From contig PUFA01000012.1 in the NCBI GenBank assembly GCA_003508835.1, positions 20,254,001 through 20,318,000 of the forward strand: DNA of 64,000 nt, given 5' to 3'. Under the pieces are notes generated by a model. That model was given only the letters and a program-made list of their open reading frames with translations, had not been told where the DNA came from and did not search any database. This stretch comes from Eonycteris spelaea. Lineage: Eukaryota > Chordata > Mammalia > Chiroptera > Pteropodidae. A program made the translations under genes and the position numbers. Position 1 is the first letter of the stretch. Every line of letters begins with the position of its first letter. This document shows positions 9,600 to 21,724 of the stretch, piece by piece.

Positions 9600-12110
9600 A
9601 GAATATAAAATTTATAAGTTAAGTTTGAAGAATTAAAAACATGAATACTTGTGTACCCACCATCCAGGTTAAGAAGTAAACCACCACCTTCCCAACCCCA
9701 TGAGGTCATATCAGCCTGGTTTTTCTGTGTTTATCATCCCCTTTCTTTCCTTTATAATACACCATTTACTAAGTAAAATCCTTCATCTGTTTGGATCTTT
9801 ATACAATGTTTTTCACTTCAGTTAAAAACACTTTACATAAAAGGCTTACACATCTTTTGTTAGATTTATTCCTAGGTACTTTATTTTTTTTGTTGCTGCT
9901 GTTAATGGTGTTATTCTGATTGTTGCTGAATATAACATGCAGATGATTTCTACATATTGGTTTTGTGAAAATCAAATTTGCTGTATCTTACAAATTATAA
10001 TTCTCTTTATTCTTTTGGGATTTCAGTGTAAACGTTTTTATAAATAACAATTTTGTAGCTTTCTGATTTTTATATATTTTGTTTCTTTTCCTTATTTTTT
10101 GCCCTGGCTGGGCCTTCCAGAATAATGCTGAATAGGTATGGTAATAGCTAGCACCCTGGGCTTGTTTCTGATTTAAGATACATTTTTTATTTTCATTACA
10201 AAGTATGTACTATTCCTTGGGTTGTTTTGTTTTTAATTTTGATATGTATTCTTTACCAGATCAGGGAAATTGTTTTCTGTTCTTGCTTTGCTGAGTTTTT
10301 AAAATCATGAATGAATGTTGAATTTTAGCAAGTATTTTTTCTGTAATTAATGATTTGATCATACAGTTTTTCTCCTTTATTTTGTTATTGGGATGAATTA
10401 CATTAGCCAGTTTTCACCTATGTGAAATTGACCTATAATAATGCTTATTTCTCATTCTATTTATATTTTAGTTTGGGATCAAGGTAATGAGTCAGGGAGT
10501 GTTCCTTCTTTTTTCTGTCTTTTAGAAGATTGTAGAAGTGAGATTGAGCAAGTTCTGCGACACATTCACAAAATAGTAATTCTAATCTGATAAAGAGGCT
10601 CAGCCTAACAATTTTTTTGTTGGAAGATTTTAATTATCTGCTCAATTTATTCAAAGGTTATAGGACTATGAAAATTTTCTCTTAAGTCATATTTAGGAAG
10701 TTGTATTTTTCTAATATTTATCCATTTCACCTAAGTTTTCAAATGTATTGGGTTAAAGTTTAAAATATCTTCATGTTTGTTAGTCGCAGCATTTATAGTT
10801 GCTTTTCTTTTAGCCCTTTGATTATTTATATACCACTTCTAGGTTTAGGGACTTTTTTCCTTGATTGATCATGCCAGAAGCTCCTCTGTTTTTTTAGTTT
10901 TTACCAAAACCCTGTATTTAGCTTTGTCGATCATTTCTGTTACTTATTTTGTTATCTTTTTCATTAATTTCCTATTCTTATTTTCTTCTCTACCTTTTTC
11001 AATAGGATGCCTTCCTCATTAATTATAAACTCCCCTGTAAGTACCGATTTGGCTCCTCAAATTGGTATGACAGTTTATTATTTTAGTGCTAAGAATTTTC
11101 CAGTTTCCATTTTTATTTCTTTGGTTGTGAGTTGTTTTGAAATGTGTTTTTCTTCAAACTTCTGAATGTATGGGAAATTTTTGGTTATGTTTTAAAAAAA
11201 TATTTCTAATATTGTATTATAATACAATCTTTTGAAATTTATTGAGGCTATCATTATAGCTTAGTTTTCAGAATTGTTTAATGTGTTACTAATTGTTGCA
11301 CATAATATTCCATGTATGTTCTATATTATTGAAAAGCTTATGAATTATGCTTTTTAAATTCTCTCTGTCCTTCCTGATTTTTTTATCCTCTGACGTTGTC
11401 AATTACTGAGAGAGTCGTATTGCAGTTTCTCTCTGGTGATGATATGTTCATATTTTCTAGTTACCATATCAATTTTTGCTTTCCTATTTGAAGTAATACT
11501 AATAGGTACACACAGAGTTCTTGTGCACGTGTGCAGGCCTTGTTCCTTGCTTTCGGTGTGTCTTTTACAGACAACATATAGCTAGATTTTTGTTTAGTCT
11601 AAAAATATTTACCTTTAATTGGAAAATTGGATCCATTTGCATTTATTGTGATTAATGATATATTTAAATTTATTTCTACACTGTTTTATGTATTTTTATG
11701 AATGTTTTCTATTTCCCCTCTTATCACATTTTGAATTTATAATTCTTTTTTCCCTAATTCCAGTTTTTTCCCCAGTTCTCTGAAAATAATATTGCTTTAT
11801 GTCTACTTACTTAGTAGCTGTTTTTGCTATTTTAACAGGATCGCTTTTAAAAGTTTCTATTTAATGAGTGTGTTACCACTCATACCCCAAAATTAAAAGG
11901 CTCACTTCTCTCAGCTTGCCTATTTTTCTTCCATAAATTACACACTTTTCTTACAGTTTTAGGTAATGTGTGCTTAGTTTTACCCACCTGTTTACCAATG
12001 TTTTCCTTCACTGTTACTTTCTTTCACTTTAGGGTTTCCATCTGCAACCATTTTTCTTCTTTCTGAAGTATGTTCAGAATTTCTTTTAGTGAGTTGTTTT
12101 TTAAATAGCA
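9600..12110 (-). mobile_element. old L1 remnant, antisense (3' region plus ORF2)
   Basis: Starts with an L1 3'-region block (ACCCACCATCCAGGTTAAG at 9654) and continues into antisense ORF2. Recognisable antisense ORF2 text includes TTGTTAGATTTATTCCTAGG near 9858, GCCCTGGCTGGGCCTTCCAG near 10102 and ATCATGAATGAATGTTGAAT near 10304. It is shattered by stops and indels, so no protein is retained. Divergence suggests an L1M-age element. Confidence 0.8.
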
Positions 12111-12129
12111 AACTCCATGCTACATACAT

Positions 12130-12700
12130 ATAATGATACAGAGATGAATAGGATACCCTCACATAACATACACAATTGCAGTGTAAACTAAGTACAAAAA
12201 TTAGAGATCAGGGCAAGTGTTGAGCAACACAGAGAAGGAGCTTTGTGTGGGGTGTGTGGAGGGGTATCTCAGGAAGGACTACAAGTGTATGAGGTGAGAA
12301 GTTATGAGAGCTGTGGGTGTGTTCATTGGACCATTAATCAGCTTGTTCAGGCTGGAGCTGAGATGCTGGTTGGTACCAGATGGAGTTAGAGGTTAGCTAG
12401 GCAGCTGGTGGGTTGTGGAGAGCTGTAAAAGGCAATGAATAGTTGAGGGGGTGTGGGTGGTTAAAGCAGGGAGTGACATGATTACATGCAATATTTAATA
12501 TGAAATGTGTGACTGCATGGAGGGTCATAAATTGAAAAGTTACCTGGGAGGAAGCTGTAGAACTAAACCAAGGCAAAGTCAAAGAAATAAAGAGAAAAGA
12601 TGAAATTTTAAAACTTATTGACAAGGTAAAATCTTAACAACAGATTTAAAGCAGAGAGGATTGAAAGACGTACTCCCAGGACTCAATTTAGAGGGCTGGC
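12130..12700. repeat. probable old interspersed repeat, family unassigned
   Basis: Purine-rich text including TCAGGAAGGACTACAAGTG, GGCTGGAGCTGAGATG and GCAGGGAGTGACATGATTAC resembles the antisense text found upstream of L2 tails and similar old repeats. The minus-strand open frame at 12397-12624 is part of this and has no domain. Confidence 0.3.
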
Positions 12701-13380
12701 AAGACTAAGAGCACAGGAGGTGGTACACGTTTGGGGTAGGGGTAAGGCACCATTGGGGAGAGAGAATGAGTTTAGTTTGTGACATAAACCATTTGATGTG
12801 TTTTTAGGACTAATAGCTGTCTTTAGAGGAATCGGTATTTATTGTATTAGGGTTATCTCTATACTGAGAACTCAACAACATTTTCTGATTATATCTGGGT
12901 CTTCTGGTCATAACTGTTTTTCCTTCTTTTGCTTTCTGAGTTAGAATATAGATCTTTGCTTCAGGATACAAAGGGTCTATTTTCAGCAATAAATAAAATA
13001 TAGTTAGTAGTTGAATTTTCACTTATATTTTAGGTTAGGAATTTGAAATGTAGAATGGTTTTCACTGCTTTTTTTGCAGAATTATTGCTACTGAGTAGTG
13101 ATTGCTCTTGGCTGGTTGGATCTCTTGTTTTGGGTCTGTTTTTTATCTCAGCACTGTTCATAACTGGCAGATGTGACCGGAGTGTCTAAAAGCATCTGAT
13201 AATACAGGAGAGAAAGGAGAGAAGACAGAAACAAGGGAAGAGGGGATGGGGGAAAATCTTGCATTTAATTAAAATATTTGCAGGGCTTATGCTTCCTACC
13301 TGCTGTTTTTAGCTAGCAAGATCAGATTCTCCCCTGGAGATTGCTGCCTGGCCTATAAGCCCAGATGAGGGCTTTCTTTT
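12701..13380. other. unannotated DNA
   Basis: No exon or repeat recognised. Purine-rich patch near 13205-13250. Confidence 0.4.
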
Positions 13381-13385
13381 TGATG

Positions 13386-13428
13386 TCTGAGTCATCCTGG
13401 TGACTCTGTGACTTATTCGTCACTCATG
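13386..13428. promoter_or_regulatory. cluster of AP-1-like sites
   Basis: TGAGTCA (13388-13394, perfect AP-1/TRE) is followed within 40 bases by TGACTCT (13401-13407), TGACTTA (13410-13416) and TCACTCA (13420-13426), each one mismatch from TGACTCA/TGAGTCA. The DNA around it is non-repetitive and keeps several CpGs through 13620. It could bind AP-1, MAF or CREB/ATF factors as an enhancer; binding and conservation were not tested. Confidence 0.3.
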
Positions 13429-14055
13429 TAATAATTGCAGTGGACACTGCTGAGAGGAGCGTCTCCCTGCCAGGGTGTGAGGTAGCACAGACAGCAGGTG
13501 TGGTGTGTCAGCCTGAAACCTGAGTAGCTCCTCGTCTTCTCCGTGGTGCCATCATGGAGTGCGCTGGATCAGGCATGCAGAAGGTTTCATTACATCCTGA
13601 CATTTCTCGCAGAGGGAGAGGCTGGCCAGGGAGTTTTGTTATAAAAGAAAAAAAAAAAGTACTGTAAAATGTTTTCTTTAGGGAGCTGTGCTCTATTTGG
13701 CAGCATCATGATCTGAAGTAGTTTCTAGCCTTTTTATGTTGGTGGTAGTGGATGACCCTTGGGATCCTGCTGTGTAGATCAGCTGCTGTTGAAATAGATG
13801 ATCTTTTAGAAGTGACTCAGTAGGAAAAGTGTCAAGTAAAAGTTAATTATTTCATCCTGGCCAAAAAAAAAAAAAAGAAAAGAAAAAGAAGAATAGAATT
13901 TGAGTTGTTAAATTGCAGAATGAGTTCTATACTTTTTTTTATTGTCAGAATTACAATTATGACAAGAAAATGTATTTCTATATCTGCATAGAGATAGGTT
14001 TGTCACTGTTAGCACCAGCCTCGGGATGGCATTGTTAAGGCAGTAAAAGAGGGGT
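13429..14055. other. unannotated unique DNA downstream of AP-1-like cluster
   Basis: Non-repetitive, with moderate CpG to 13620. An ATG at 13554 (MECAGSGMQKVSLHPD...) opens a short frame with no donor or recognisable domain. A-rich runs at 13648-13659 and 13862-13890. Confidence 0.35.
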
Positions 14056-14059
14056 GATC

Positions 14060-14260
14060 GGTGACATATGTGAGTACATGTAAACAGTGTTGGGGATTTT
14101 TATACCTAAATTATCTCATTTAATCAATTGTGCTGATGTGGAAACTCAGAGAAGCTCAAAGAATAAGGAAACTGCCCATAGTCACTGAGCAGGTATATGG
14201 CGGCCACAGTTCAAATGCAGATATAAGTGACGGCAAAATTCATACCACACTGCTTCCAGG
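14060..14260 (-). mobile_element. MIR SINE fragment (minus)
   Basis: Antisense MIR pattern: TATACCTAAATTATCTCATT, GATGTGGAAACTCAGAGAAG, CATAGTCACTGAGCAGGTAT, GTTCAAATGCAGAT. Confidence 0.5.
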
Positions 14261-14985
14261 CTTGTTTCAGTATTTTTTCTTGCCATCTAAGAGACCAGAT
14301 GTGGTTTTTATGATGAATTAGTCTCCCAGGTGTTTTCCCTTGATAAAGACACCATCCTTCTACGCCTACCCCAGGTTCCAGCCTTCTATTCTCAGATGCT
14401 GTCTTCAAGTAACCAGGAGAGAGAGAGAGAGACCTGAAGAAGGAGCTCACTGCAGTGTGCAGTAGCCGGCCCTACTGCATTCTTTGCTTTATACTCCCTT
14501 GAATGCCTGTCAGGCTATTTGTCAATGATGTTTTTAAACTATTAAATTTTTGGCAGTTCTTTTCACAAGGCCAGATTACAGGAGATTCTGAGCAGCAAAG
14601 ATGTCAGCTGTATAAATAGAGGGATTTGTTCCTTATTTTTCGTAGCGATTTAAAATTGACTAAATGCCAAGGATTAGCTAAATGTCAAGTTATCAAGAAA
14701 GACAGGAACATATAAAGGTTGTCTTGGGAGCAGGTTTCCTTGGCACCAACCTGAAGTAGCTTCTACATTCTACCAAGCTTTGGCAAAACAGCCTTTAATT
14801 CACATGGAGTATTCAGTTGTCTACAAGAGAAGTTATAATCACTTGCTTGAACAAGCAGAATTTACAATAATAGGGCTGGAGGACATGCATGGGTAGCCTT
14901 TTATTATGATAAGAGCTGTGTCGAAAAGATGAAAATGTTAATACTAGTTTTGGATGGCACTTGGAACTGGAATATATCGATGTCG
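14261..14985. other. unannotated DNA
   Basis: No feature recognised apart from a short (GA)n run at 14419-14432. Confidence 0.45.
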
Positions 14986-14989
14986 GAAG

Positions 14990-16995
14990 CTTTTTGGTTT
15001 AATGTAGTTCCACTTATTTTTTTCTTTTGTTGCTTTTGCTTTTGGTGTCAAATCCAAAAAGTTGTTGCCATCACCAGTGTCTAGGAGCTAACCCCCAATG
15101 TTTTCTTCTAAGTTTTATGAGTTCAGGTCTAACATTTAAGTCTTTAATTTTTTTTTTGAGTTGATTTTAGTATATGGTGTAGGATAGTGATACAGTTTCA
15201 TTCTTTTGCATGTAGCTGTCCAGTTATCTCACCACCATTTATTGAAAAGACTTTTCTTTCCCCTGTTGATTGTTGGCCCCTTTGTCATGAACTAATTGAC
15301 TATATGGGCAAGGTTGTATTTCTATGATCTCTGTTGTGTTCCATTAATCTATGTGTCTGTAGCCAATATCATACTATTTTGATTACTATAGCTTTGTAAT
15401 ATAGTTTAGAATTAGGAAGTATAATTCCTCAACTTTATTGTTTTTTTTTTTTTCTCAAGTTTTCTTTGACTATTCAGGGTCTTTTGTGGTTTCATTAAAA
15501 TTTTAGTATTTTTCTATTTCTGCACAAAATGCCATTGGAATTTTGATAGGTGTTGCATTAAATCTGTAAATTGCTTTGGTACTAGGGACATTCAGACACT
15601 GTTCTTCCAGTCCATGAGTACGGACTGTCTTTTCATTTATTGTGTCTCCTTCAATGTCATAGTTTTCAGTGTACAGGTCTTTCACCTCTTTGGTTAAATT
15701 TATCTTTTGATATTTCTTAATGCATTTGTAAATCGTTTGCTTAATTTCTCTTTCTGATAGTTATTATGTGTAGAAATGCAGCTGATTTTTGTGTATTAAT
15801 TTTGTATCTTATAAACTTTACTGAATTTGTTTATTAACTCTAACAGCTTTTTGGTAGAGACACTAGGGATTTCTATTAGCATGTCTTCCACAAACAGAGA
15901 CAGTTTTACTTCTTTCTTCCTGATTTGAATACCTTTGACTTCTTTTTCTTGTTTAATTGCTTTGGCTGGGACTTCCAATACTTGTGTTGAATAATAGTGG
16001 AGAAGGTGGGCATTCCTGTCTTGTTCCTGATCTTGGAAAGCTTTCAGCTTTTCAACAGTAAGTGTGATGTTCACTGTGGGTTTGTCGTATTTATTATGTC
16101 GAAGTACGCACCCTCGGTACCCACTTTGTTGAGAGTTTTTATCTTGAATGAATGTTGAATTTGTCAAATGCTTTTTCTGCAACTATTGAGGTGATCATAT
16201 GGTTTTTCTCCTTCATTTTGTTAATGTGGTGTATCACACTGATTGATTCGTGGGTGTTGAACCATCCTTGCATCCTTGGAATAAATCCCACTTGACCATG
16301 GTTAATGATCCTTTAAATGTATTGTCAAATTTGGTTTGTTAATATTTTCTTAAGGATTTTTGCGCCTATGTTCATCAGAAATATTGGCCTGTAATTTTCT
16401 TTTCTTATAGTGTCCTTATCTGGTTTGGTGTCAGGGTAGTGCTGGCTTTATAAAATGAGTTTGAATGCATGTCCTTCTCTTCTGCTTTTTGGAAGATTTT
16501 GAGAAGGATTAGTACTAATAATTAATACCAGTGAATTAATCTTTAAATGTTTGGTAGAAATCACCAGCAAAGCCTTCTGGGCCTGAACTTCGGTTTGTTG
16601 GGAGATTTTTGATTACTGATTTAATCTCCTTTCTAGCAATCAATCTGTTCAGATTTTTTATTTCTTCATGATTCAGTCTTGGGAGGTTTTATATTTCCAG
16701 GAATTTATCCATTTCTTATAGATTGTAATTTGTTGGTGTATATTGGTTCATAGTAGTCTCTTATGACTCTTTGTATTTCTGTGGTATTAGATGTAAACAT
16801 CTCCATTTTCATTTCTGGTTTATTTGAGTCCTCTTTCTAGGCAAGTCAGGCTAAAGATATGTCTATTCTGTTGATCTTTTCAAAAAAGAAAACAGCTCTT
16901 AATCTTATCCATATTTTCTATTGTCTTTTTAGTCTCTCTTTATTTTTGCTCTGATTGTTATTTCAACAAATTTGATTGCTTTTAAGAAATTTATC
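14990..16995 (-). mobile_element. long antisense L1 fragment (ORF2 region)
   Basis: About 2 kb reading as antisense L1 ORF2. Recognisable blocks include TTTTGGTGTCAAATCCAAAA, CTCACCACCATTTATTGAAA, TGTGTCTGTAGCCAATATC, GCATTAAATCTGTAAATTGC, ATTCCTGTCTTGTTCCTGAT and GTTAATGTGGTGTATCAC. It is less diverged than the 9.6-12.1 kb element but still broken by stops. Confidence 0.9.
15796..16182 (-). pseudogene. L1 ORF2 reverse-transcriptase fragment, inactive
   Basis: The longest surviving open piece of the L1 at 14990-16995, 128 residues. Residues about 44-66 carry KAFQDQEQDRNAHLLHYYST, typical of the L1 reverse-transcriptase palm just before the catalytic motif. The motif itself, F-A-D-D in active L1 copies, reads FVEDM at residues 97-101 (15880-15894): the first catalytic aspartate is replaced by glutamate and the preceding alanine by valine. 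The fragment ends with L1-like INKFSKV. It lacks endonuclease and C-terminal domains. This is transposon debris and encodes no working enzyme. Confidence 0.85.
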
Positions 16996-16999
16996 CAGG

Positions 17000-18770
17000 T
17001 TTGTCATTGCTTTTGCAGAAAAAGATTAGTTGAGTCCCTCACTCAGTTGTTCCAGAAATCCTGCCTCTTTCATGTATTTCTAAAATTTTCTTCAAAGCCT
17101 ATTTCACAATTTTATGACTTCAAGTTAGTGCAGCTACACTCTAGTTGTAAGCATGTGAGTCCTTTCAGTTATCTTCTATGAGCCCTGCAAGTGTAATTTA
17201 CCATGCCTTGATCGTAAACCATACTGATTTAATGCAAACAGTTGGCTATGTACGTTATCTCATGATCTATTAGCAACTTGAAAGATGTATCAATAGACAT
17301 TATCCTGCAAATGGTAGGCTATTTGTGAATTCTATAATTCAGAGGATAAGTCCATTAGAAAAAATGTTATTAGCTGGACAGTTTTGTACTTTAATAACTG
17401 ACATGTTTACAAGTTCTTTTGTTTTTGAAAGAAAAGTCTCAGCAGAATTCAACAGTTAAGAGCTGGTAAAGCATCTTTTAAAAACATACAAAGTAGAAAT
17501 TAAGTACAAAACTGATTGCTGTGAACTCACTCTATTCCTTTCATATATTTCTTTCCATTTTCTGTACTACTTAAAATTCCTTAAGCCACAGTCACTTGAG
17601 TGATGGAAACACATTATAATACCAGGAGAAAGAAAATTCAGATGAAATCTGGCTTTGAGAATGGGATAGCAACTTGTCAAAATTCATTTTTTTTCTATAT
17701 TTCTATATTGTGCTAATAAAAGTTTTTAAATATTTACCTTTGTCCCTCCCTCGCTCCAAAAAATTTTTGCATGCCATCTTGAGCTCCACCTCAGTAATGA
17801 AATAGGCTGTGCGTGCCACAGATTAGGGGAGAGGCACTAGATGTAGGGTTCACTCAAAGGACCAGCTTAGACAGTCACAGTGAGTGCTGCTCAAATAGTT
17901 TGGAATTCAATTATTTAAGATAAAAGTTAAAATCATACCATCTAAAGGGGAAAAATTGATATCTAGGAGACTCTGGAGGCCAGGTAGTCTGAGCTGATGA
18001 GGGAAGCAAATACAGACCTCTAATGGTCAGGATAGTCCCAAAGCTATGGTGCCTGAAGGGCTCTTGTGGTTGAAACAGGCCCACAGCCAGTGACTGGAAT
18101 ACTGGGAGCTGAGCCCATCCTCTGGAGAGCTGAGTCTGTTGAGTGTTAGAGGTAGAGAATGAAGAACTGAATTATAGGGTTGAACTGGAACTCAGGAATT
18201 CAGAGCTAAAGCTCATTCATGGAGCCTGGGCAGGTCTCAGGAGCTGGTAAGAGAAAATGGCAATGAGGTAGCAGATGGTTGCCCTGGAGTCCACTCTAGA
18301 CACCTTAGATGCACCCGGGCAAGAGCAACAAAATCAACCTCAGACCCTACCTGCCCATGAGATGGGCTGCTAATATCCAGCTAAGAAACCCAGGCTTAGC
18401 TTTCTGGTAAAAGGCTTTCAGAGCCTATAACTTGGCTGAGGTTGGGAGACAGGGACTGACCTCTACAGTTGAAATATCATTGTCTTTATTCACAGTGAGA
18501 ACTGAGCAGTCTCTACTGCTTATGCTACTTAGGCTGACACTAACAAGATCAGATAATATAATGATAAAATATTCCCTCAAAAGCAATATTCCCATGTTTT
18601 TGTGATTATCATTTCTGGTAATAATAATAATAATTTTTAAAAAGGAACCCCAGGTTAGTGGATATGACCCTGAAATGGAAGTTGAGAGTTAGTGCTTGGC
18701 TCATTGAGATATTATGAAAAAATTCATAAAATTGAAATGGGTCTTAATTTTACACCAGATACCATTGGAC
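17000..18770. other. unannotated unique DNA
   Basis: No repeat or exon recognised. The open frame at 16972-17181 begins inside the L1 edge and shows no domain. The stretch 17950-18450 is GC-richer than its surroundings but has no open frame of note. Confidence 0.45.
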
Positions 18771-18774
18771 AAGG

Positions 18775-18995
18775 TTTCCCAAACATGGTACCATGACTAT
18801 TTTAAACCAGATAATTCTTTGTTATGGGGGAGGGTAGGCTGTCCTGTGTGTTATAGGATGTTTACAAACATCTTCGTCTCTACCTGTTAGATCCAGTTGG
18901 TACTCACATCCCCAGTTGGGCAACCAAAAATATCTCCAAACATTGCCAAAAGTCCCTGGGGCAAACTATTTCCCAGTTAAGAACCACTGCTGAAA
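18775..18995 (-). mobile_element. hAT-Charlie type MITE (minus)
   Basis: Reverse complement of a common Charlie-related MITE that begins CAGTGGTTCTTAACTGGG: here GTTAAGAACCACTG at 18977-18990, preceded by TATCTCCAAACATTGCCAAA and GTCCTGTGTGTTATAGGATG. The other end is AAGGTTTCCCAAACATGGTA. Confidence 0.75.
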
Positions 18996-18999
18996 GATC

Positions 19000-19440
19000 C
19001 AAAAGATGCTTGTGTAAGACATGGTTCTACTCTCAAGGAATTCACAATCCAATTGGGTGGACACGTCTCATATACATGGAAAATGTGGTAAAAATTATGT
19101 TTGGAATGGTGTACTTCTCAGCATACATGTGAAAAGAATGTTTTTAAAAAAGGTTTGGGATTGGCTGATATAAGGAAAGGTGCTGAAGCAGAGGCAGGAA
19201 TGGAAGTAGCATTTAAGGATGTACAACATTTGACATGTGTGGGGAAGCTGGGAGGACAGCTCAGCTGGCGGAGAAAGCCTGAGTGCATCTGTTGGGACTA
19301 TGAGAACGTTACCCTGCTCAGAGCGGAGGCATATGTTTGGAAGGTGGGAGAAAGGAGTCTGGGCCAAGGAACCGCTGCCCTGAAGCAGAGCCCCATGCTC
19401 CATATTTCCCTGATCCCTAAAGATCACATCCTAGGGATGA
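19000..19440 (-). mobile_element. probable L2 fragment (minus)
   Basis: TCTCAAGGAATTCACAATCC and the following AATTGGGTGGACACG match the antisense L2 3' region; later text (GGAATGGAAGTAGCATTTAAG) fits the weaker upstream L2 area. Open frames on both strands (110 and 116 aa) fall inside and are taken as chance. Confidence 0.4.
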
Positions 19441-19604
19441 AGTTCGTTTGAGGAAATAGACTTTACATATATTCATTGTGATTCTACTCTGCCCTTCTCA
19501 TGTGATTAAATATGACCATTAAATACCCTGCCAATACTTTTAACAACTCATGTCCCTTCATTAGGAATTCTACCTCATAAAATTATTAGTAAAGTATCAC
19601 TGTA

Positions 19605-19840
19605 GCTGACATTTATTAAGTTTTCACCATGTTCCAGGCACTGTCCTAAATGCTTTACATATGTCAAGTCATTTATTTTCATAACAGCCCTAGTTGTCAT
19701 TTTCTTGATTTTACATAGGAGGAAAATGAGACATGGAGAAGTTATACAAGGTTATACAACCAGTAAGTGGCAAAAACAGGATTTGAATACAGATAATCTG
19801 GCTCCTGAGCCTGTGCTCTTAGTCCATATTATACTCCTTC
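19605..19840 (-). mobile_element. MIR SINE (minus), nearly full length
   Basis: Clear antisense MIR: CCATGTTCCAGGCACTGTCC, TAAATGCTTTACATATG, GATTTTACATAGGAGGAAAA, CCAGTAAGTGGCAAAAACAG, TCCTGAGCCTGTGCTCTTAG. Confidence 0.88.
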
Positions 19841-19844
19841 TCTA

Positions 19845-20205
19845 TCCATGCTGATAAATTGTCATATGTGACAAAGGTAGCGAAAAATAAAAAAATAAAA
19901 AAACTGATAGAAGACAGAAACAAGCGTGTGGCACTGAAGGAGTTACTAGTTCACACCCAGAGCCTCTGGTCTCTTGGAAATCCAAAACTGTTCCTGAGGC
20001 TTGGGCTTTTCTTCTGGAAATTTATATTCCAGAGCTGAATTTAAAGAAGCTCAGTGTTTGGAATTAATATCCCAAATACTTGGAATGGTAAAAGTACTAG
20101 AAACTGATCTTGTTTTAGTCTGAATGTTTTTCACTAGTTTTTGAATTTTTCCCATTTCCAGATATTGTGGACTAACACATTCAATTCACACTTCCCGTGA
20201 CATTA
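19845..20205. other. unannotated DNA
   Basis: Nothing recognised beyond an A-rich patch at 19884-19902. Confidence 0.4.
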
Positions 20206-20239
20206 AAATACACTGTACTTATCTAGACCTATTAAAAAT

Positions 20240-20490
20240 AAGAATGCCTGGTGTTTATAAAGTACATTTTCAATTGCATTATTTATTTTTATCCTCAACA
20301 GCTCCAAAAACAAAACTGTTTATGAGGCAGAAGAGTTTGCATTTATCCTTTCATTCCTTTACCTTTCATTATTGCCTGGTGTGGTAAAGGAAACATCATA
20401 ATCATTTTCCAGATGAGGAAACAGGTACAGAGAGAGAGAACCATTTACCCGAGGAGGCAGAAGCAGGGTTTAGATGTGGAATTCCCTCCA
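20240..20490 (-). mobile_element. MIR SINE fragment (minus)
   Basis: ATTTTTATCCTCAACAGCTC and TTCCAGATGAGGAAACAGGT, CCATTTACCCGAGGAGGCAG fit antisense MIR, with about 80 bases of other sequence between the two parts. Confidence 0.5.
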
Positions 20491-20649
20491 GCCCCTGGAC
20501 AAATCCTAAGTGTGCTGTGCTGTACTGGGAGCAGAGCCCCTGTGCTCTGCCTCAAGCAGGGTGGTGGCCTGCAGCACTCCGTCTCCTCGCCTCTGAAACT
20601 CCAAGTTATGAACATCCCACAAGGGCGGGAGGGGAAGGCCTACTGCTTA

Positions 20650-20745
20650 CCAGTATGTCAGATGCTGGCCAAGTTCCATGACCTCTCTGGAGCCTCACTT
20701 TTCTCACCTATAAAATGTAGTCAATATGATTTACTGCCACCTGCC
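20650..20745 (+). mobile_element. MIR SINE fragment (plus)
   Basis: GGCCAAGTTCCATGACCTCT, GGAGCCTCACTTTTCTCACC, TATAAAATG follow the MIR tail. The 130-aa open frame at 20413-20805 runs through two MIR pieces and is not supported as a gene. Confidence 0.6.
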
Positions 20746-21044
20746 AAGGAGATTTTATTCAAAAAAACTCAATGGCCATTTCAGTGTTTTCTTCTCGCAG
20801 TCTGACCTAAGACTCACCTGTTTTAAGAAATGCTTGAATGAATCCTTTGGAGCTGGATTAAAGTAGGAGACAGCAATTTGAATTCTTGTTTATTTTAATG
20901 TACATGTGGATATATAGCTATCTCTGTAGACATAGCTTAATGTACATACATATGTTTTCTTGCTCTGTCCCCTGAAGGGACCTATAAACAGTAACACTCC
21001 TGAAGCAATAGGCATACCTAGTGCCCAGATCTTGGTTTCTGAAT

Positions 21045-21195
21045 ACAGGCATATCTTGTTTTATTGTGCTGAGCTTCGTTGAGCTTCACAGATGTTGCAT
21101 TTTTACAAATTGAAGGGGGCTCCACCAACAGGAAGATTACTACTTGCTTTATCGTGGTGTTCTGGAACTGAAACCGCGTATTTCCAAGGTATGCT
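21045..21195 (+). mobile_element. Tigger1-type DNA transposon ends (internally deleted)
   Basis: TACAGGCATATCTTGTTTTATTG is a Tigger1 terminal inverted repeat (first 20 bases at about 21045-21064), followed by TTTTTACAAATTGAAGG and then the opposite terminus with GCGTATTTCCAAGGTATGC. The transposase is gone; this is a MITE-like derivative. Confidence 0.75.
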
Positions 21196-21199
21196 TGCA

Positions 21200-21720
21200 C
21201 CATCTTCCTATAAAATGAACCAGTGCTCCATGGAGAAGTGGCTAATTCTAGTGCTGGGGGAGGAAAATACAAATGAACCTAGAGCATCTTGTAGTGCCAG
21301 AGAATAATGAAATGCTCAAGAAAAAAAAAGAACACGTTAAAAGGACACAGAAGCTAATCTGAAAAAACCTCCAATGGCCCAAGCCGGACCAATTTTAGTA
21401 ACAAAATCAATATAGTGTTGTTTCATCCCAAGAAGGAAATAATATCATATAAATGGGACAAGGGATAAATATTCCTTACAGAAGAATTCCATTATTAACT
21501 AAAGAAGAGTGAAATAGAGAATCATCATTAGAACAGTGCAGTAAATTGCTGTAGTCAATTGCTGGGGAGTGACTAGGATATATATGAGGTGAGAGGGAAG
21601 GCAGTAGAAGATAAGGGTTATTTTAGTAAGCGGTTCTTGCATACCCATTTCAGCATCGATTCCCAGTCTCTGGTGATAACGATGATCTCTTCCTGGTACA
21701 GGGAGGGCACCTTTCTCATG
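21200..21720. other. unannotated DNA
   Basis: No recognised feature. A-rich run at 21320-21330. Confidence 0.4.
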
Positions 21721-21724
21721 GGAA

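Noticed and set aside
19095..19451. Overlapping frames of 110 and 116 aa on opposite strands
   Set aside because: Lie in probable L2-derived sequence; no domain.
20413..20805. 130-aa plus-strand frame
   Set aside because: Runs through two MIR fragments and has no domain.
20818..20852. Minus-strand 35-bp exon-like interval with acceptor CTACTTTAATCCAG and perfect donor ACAG|GTGAGT
   Set aside because: Only 12 codons, no supporting neighbours, too short to separate from chance despite good sites.
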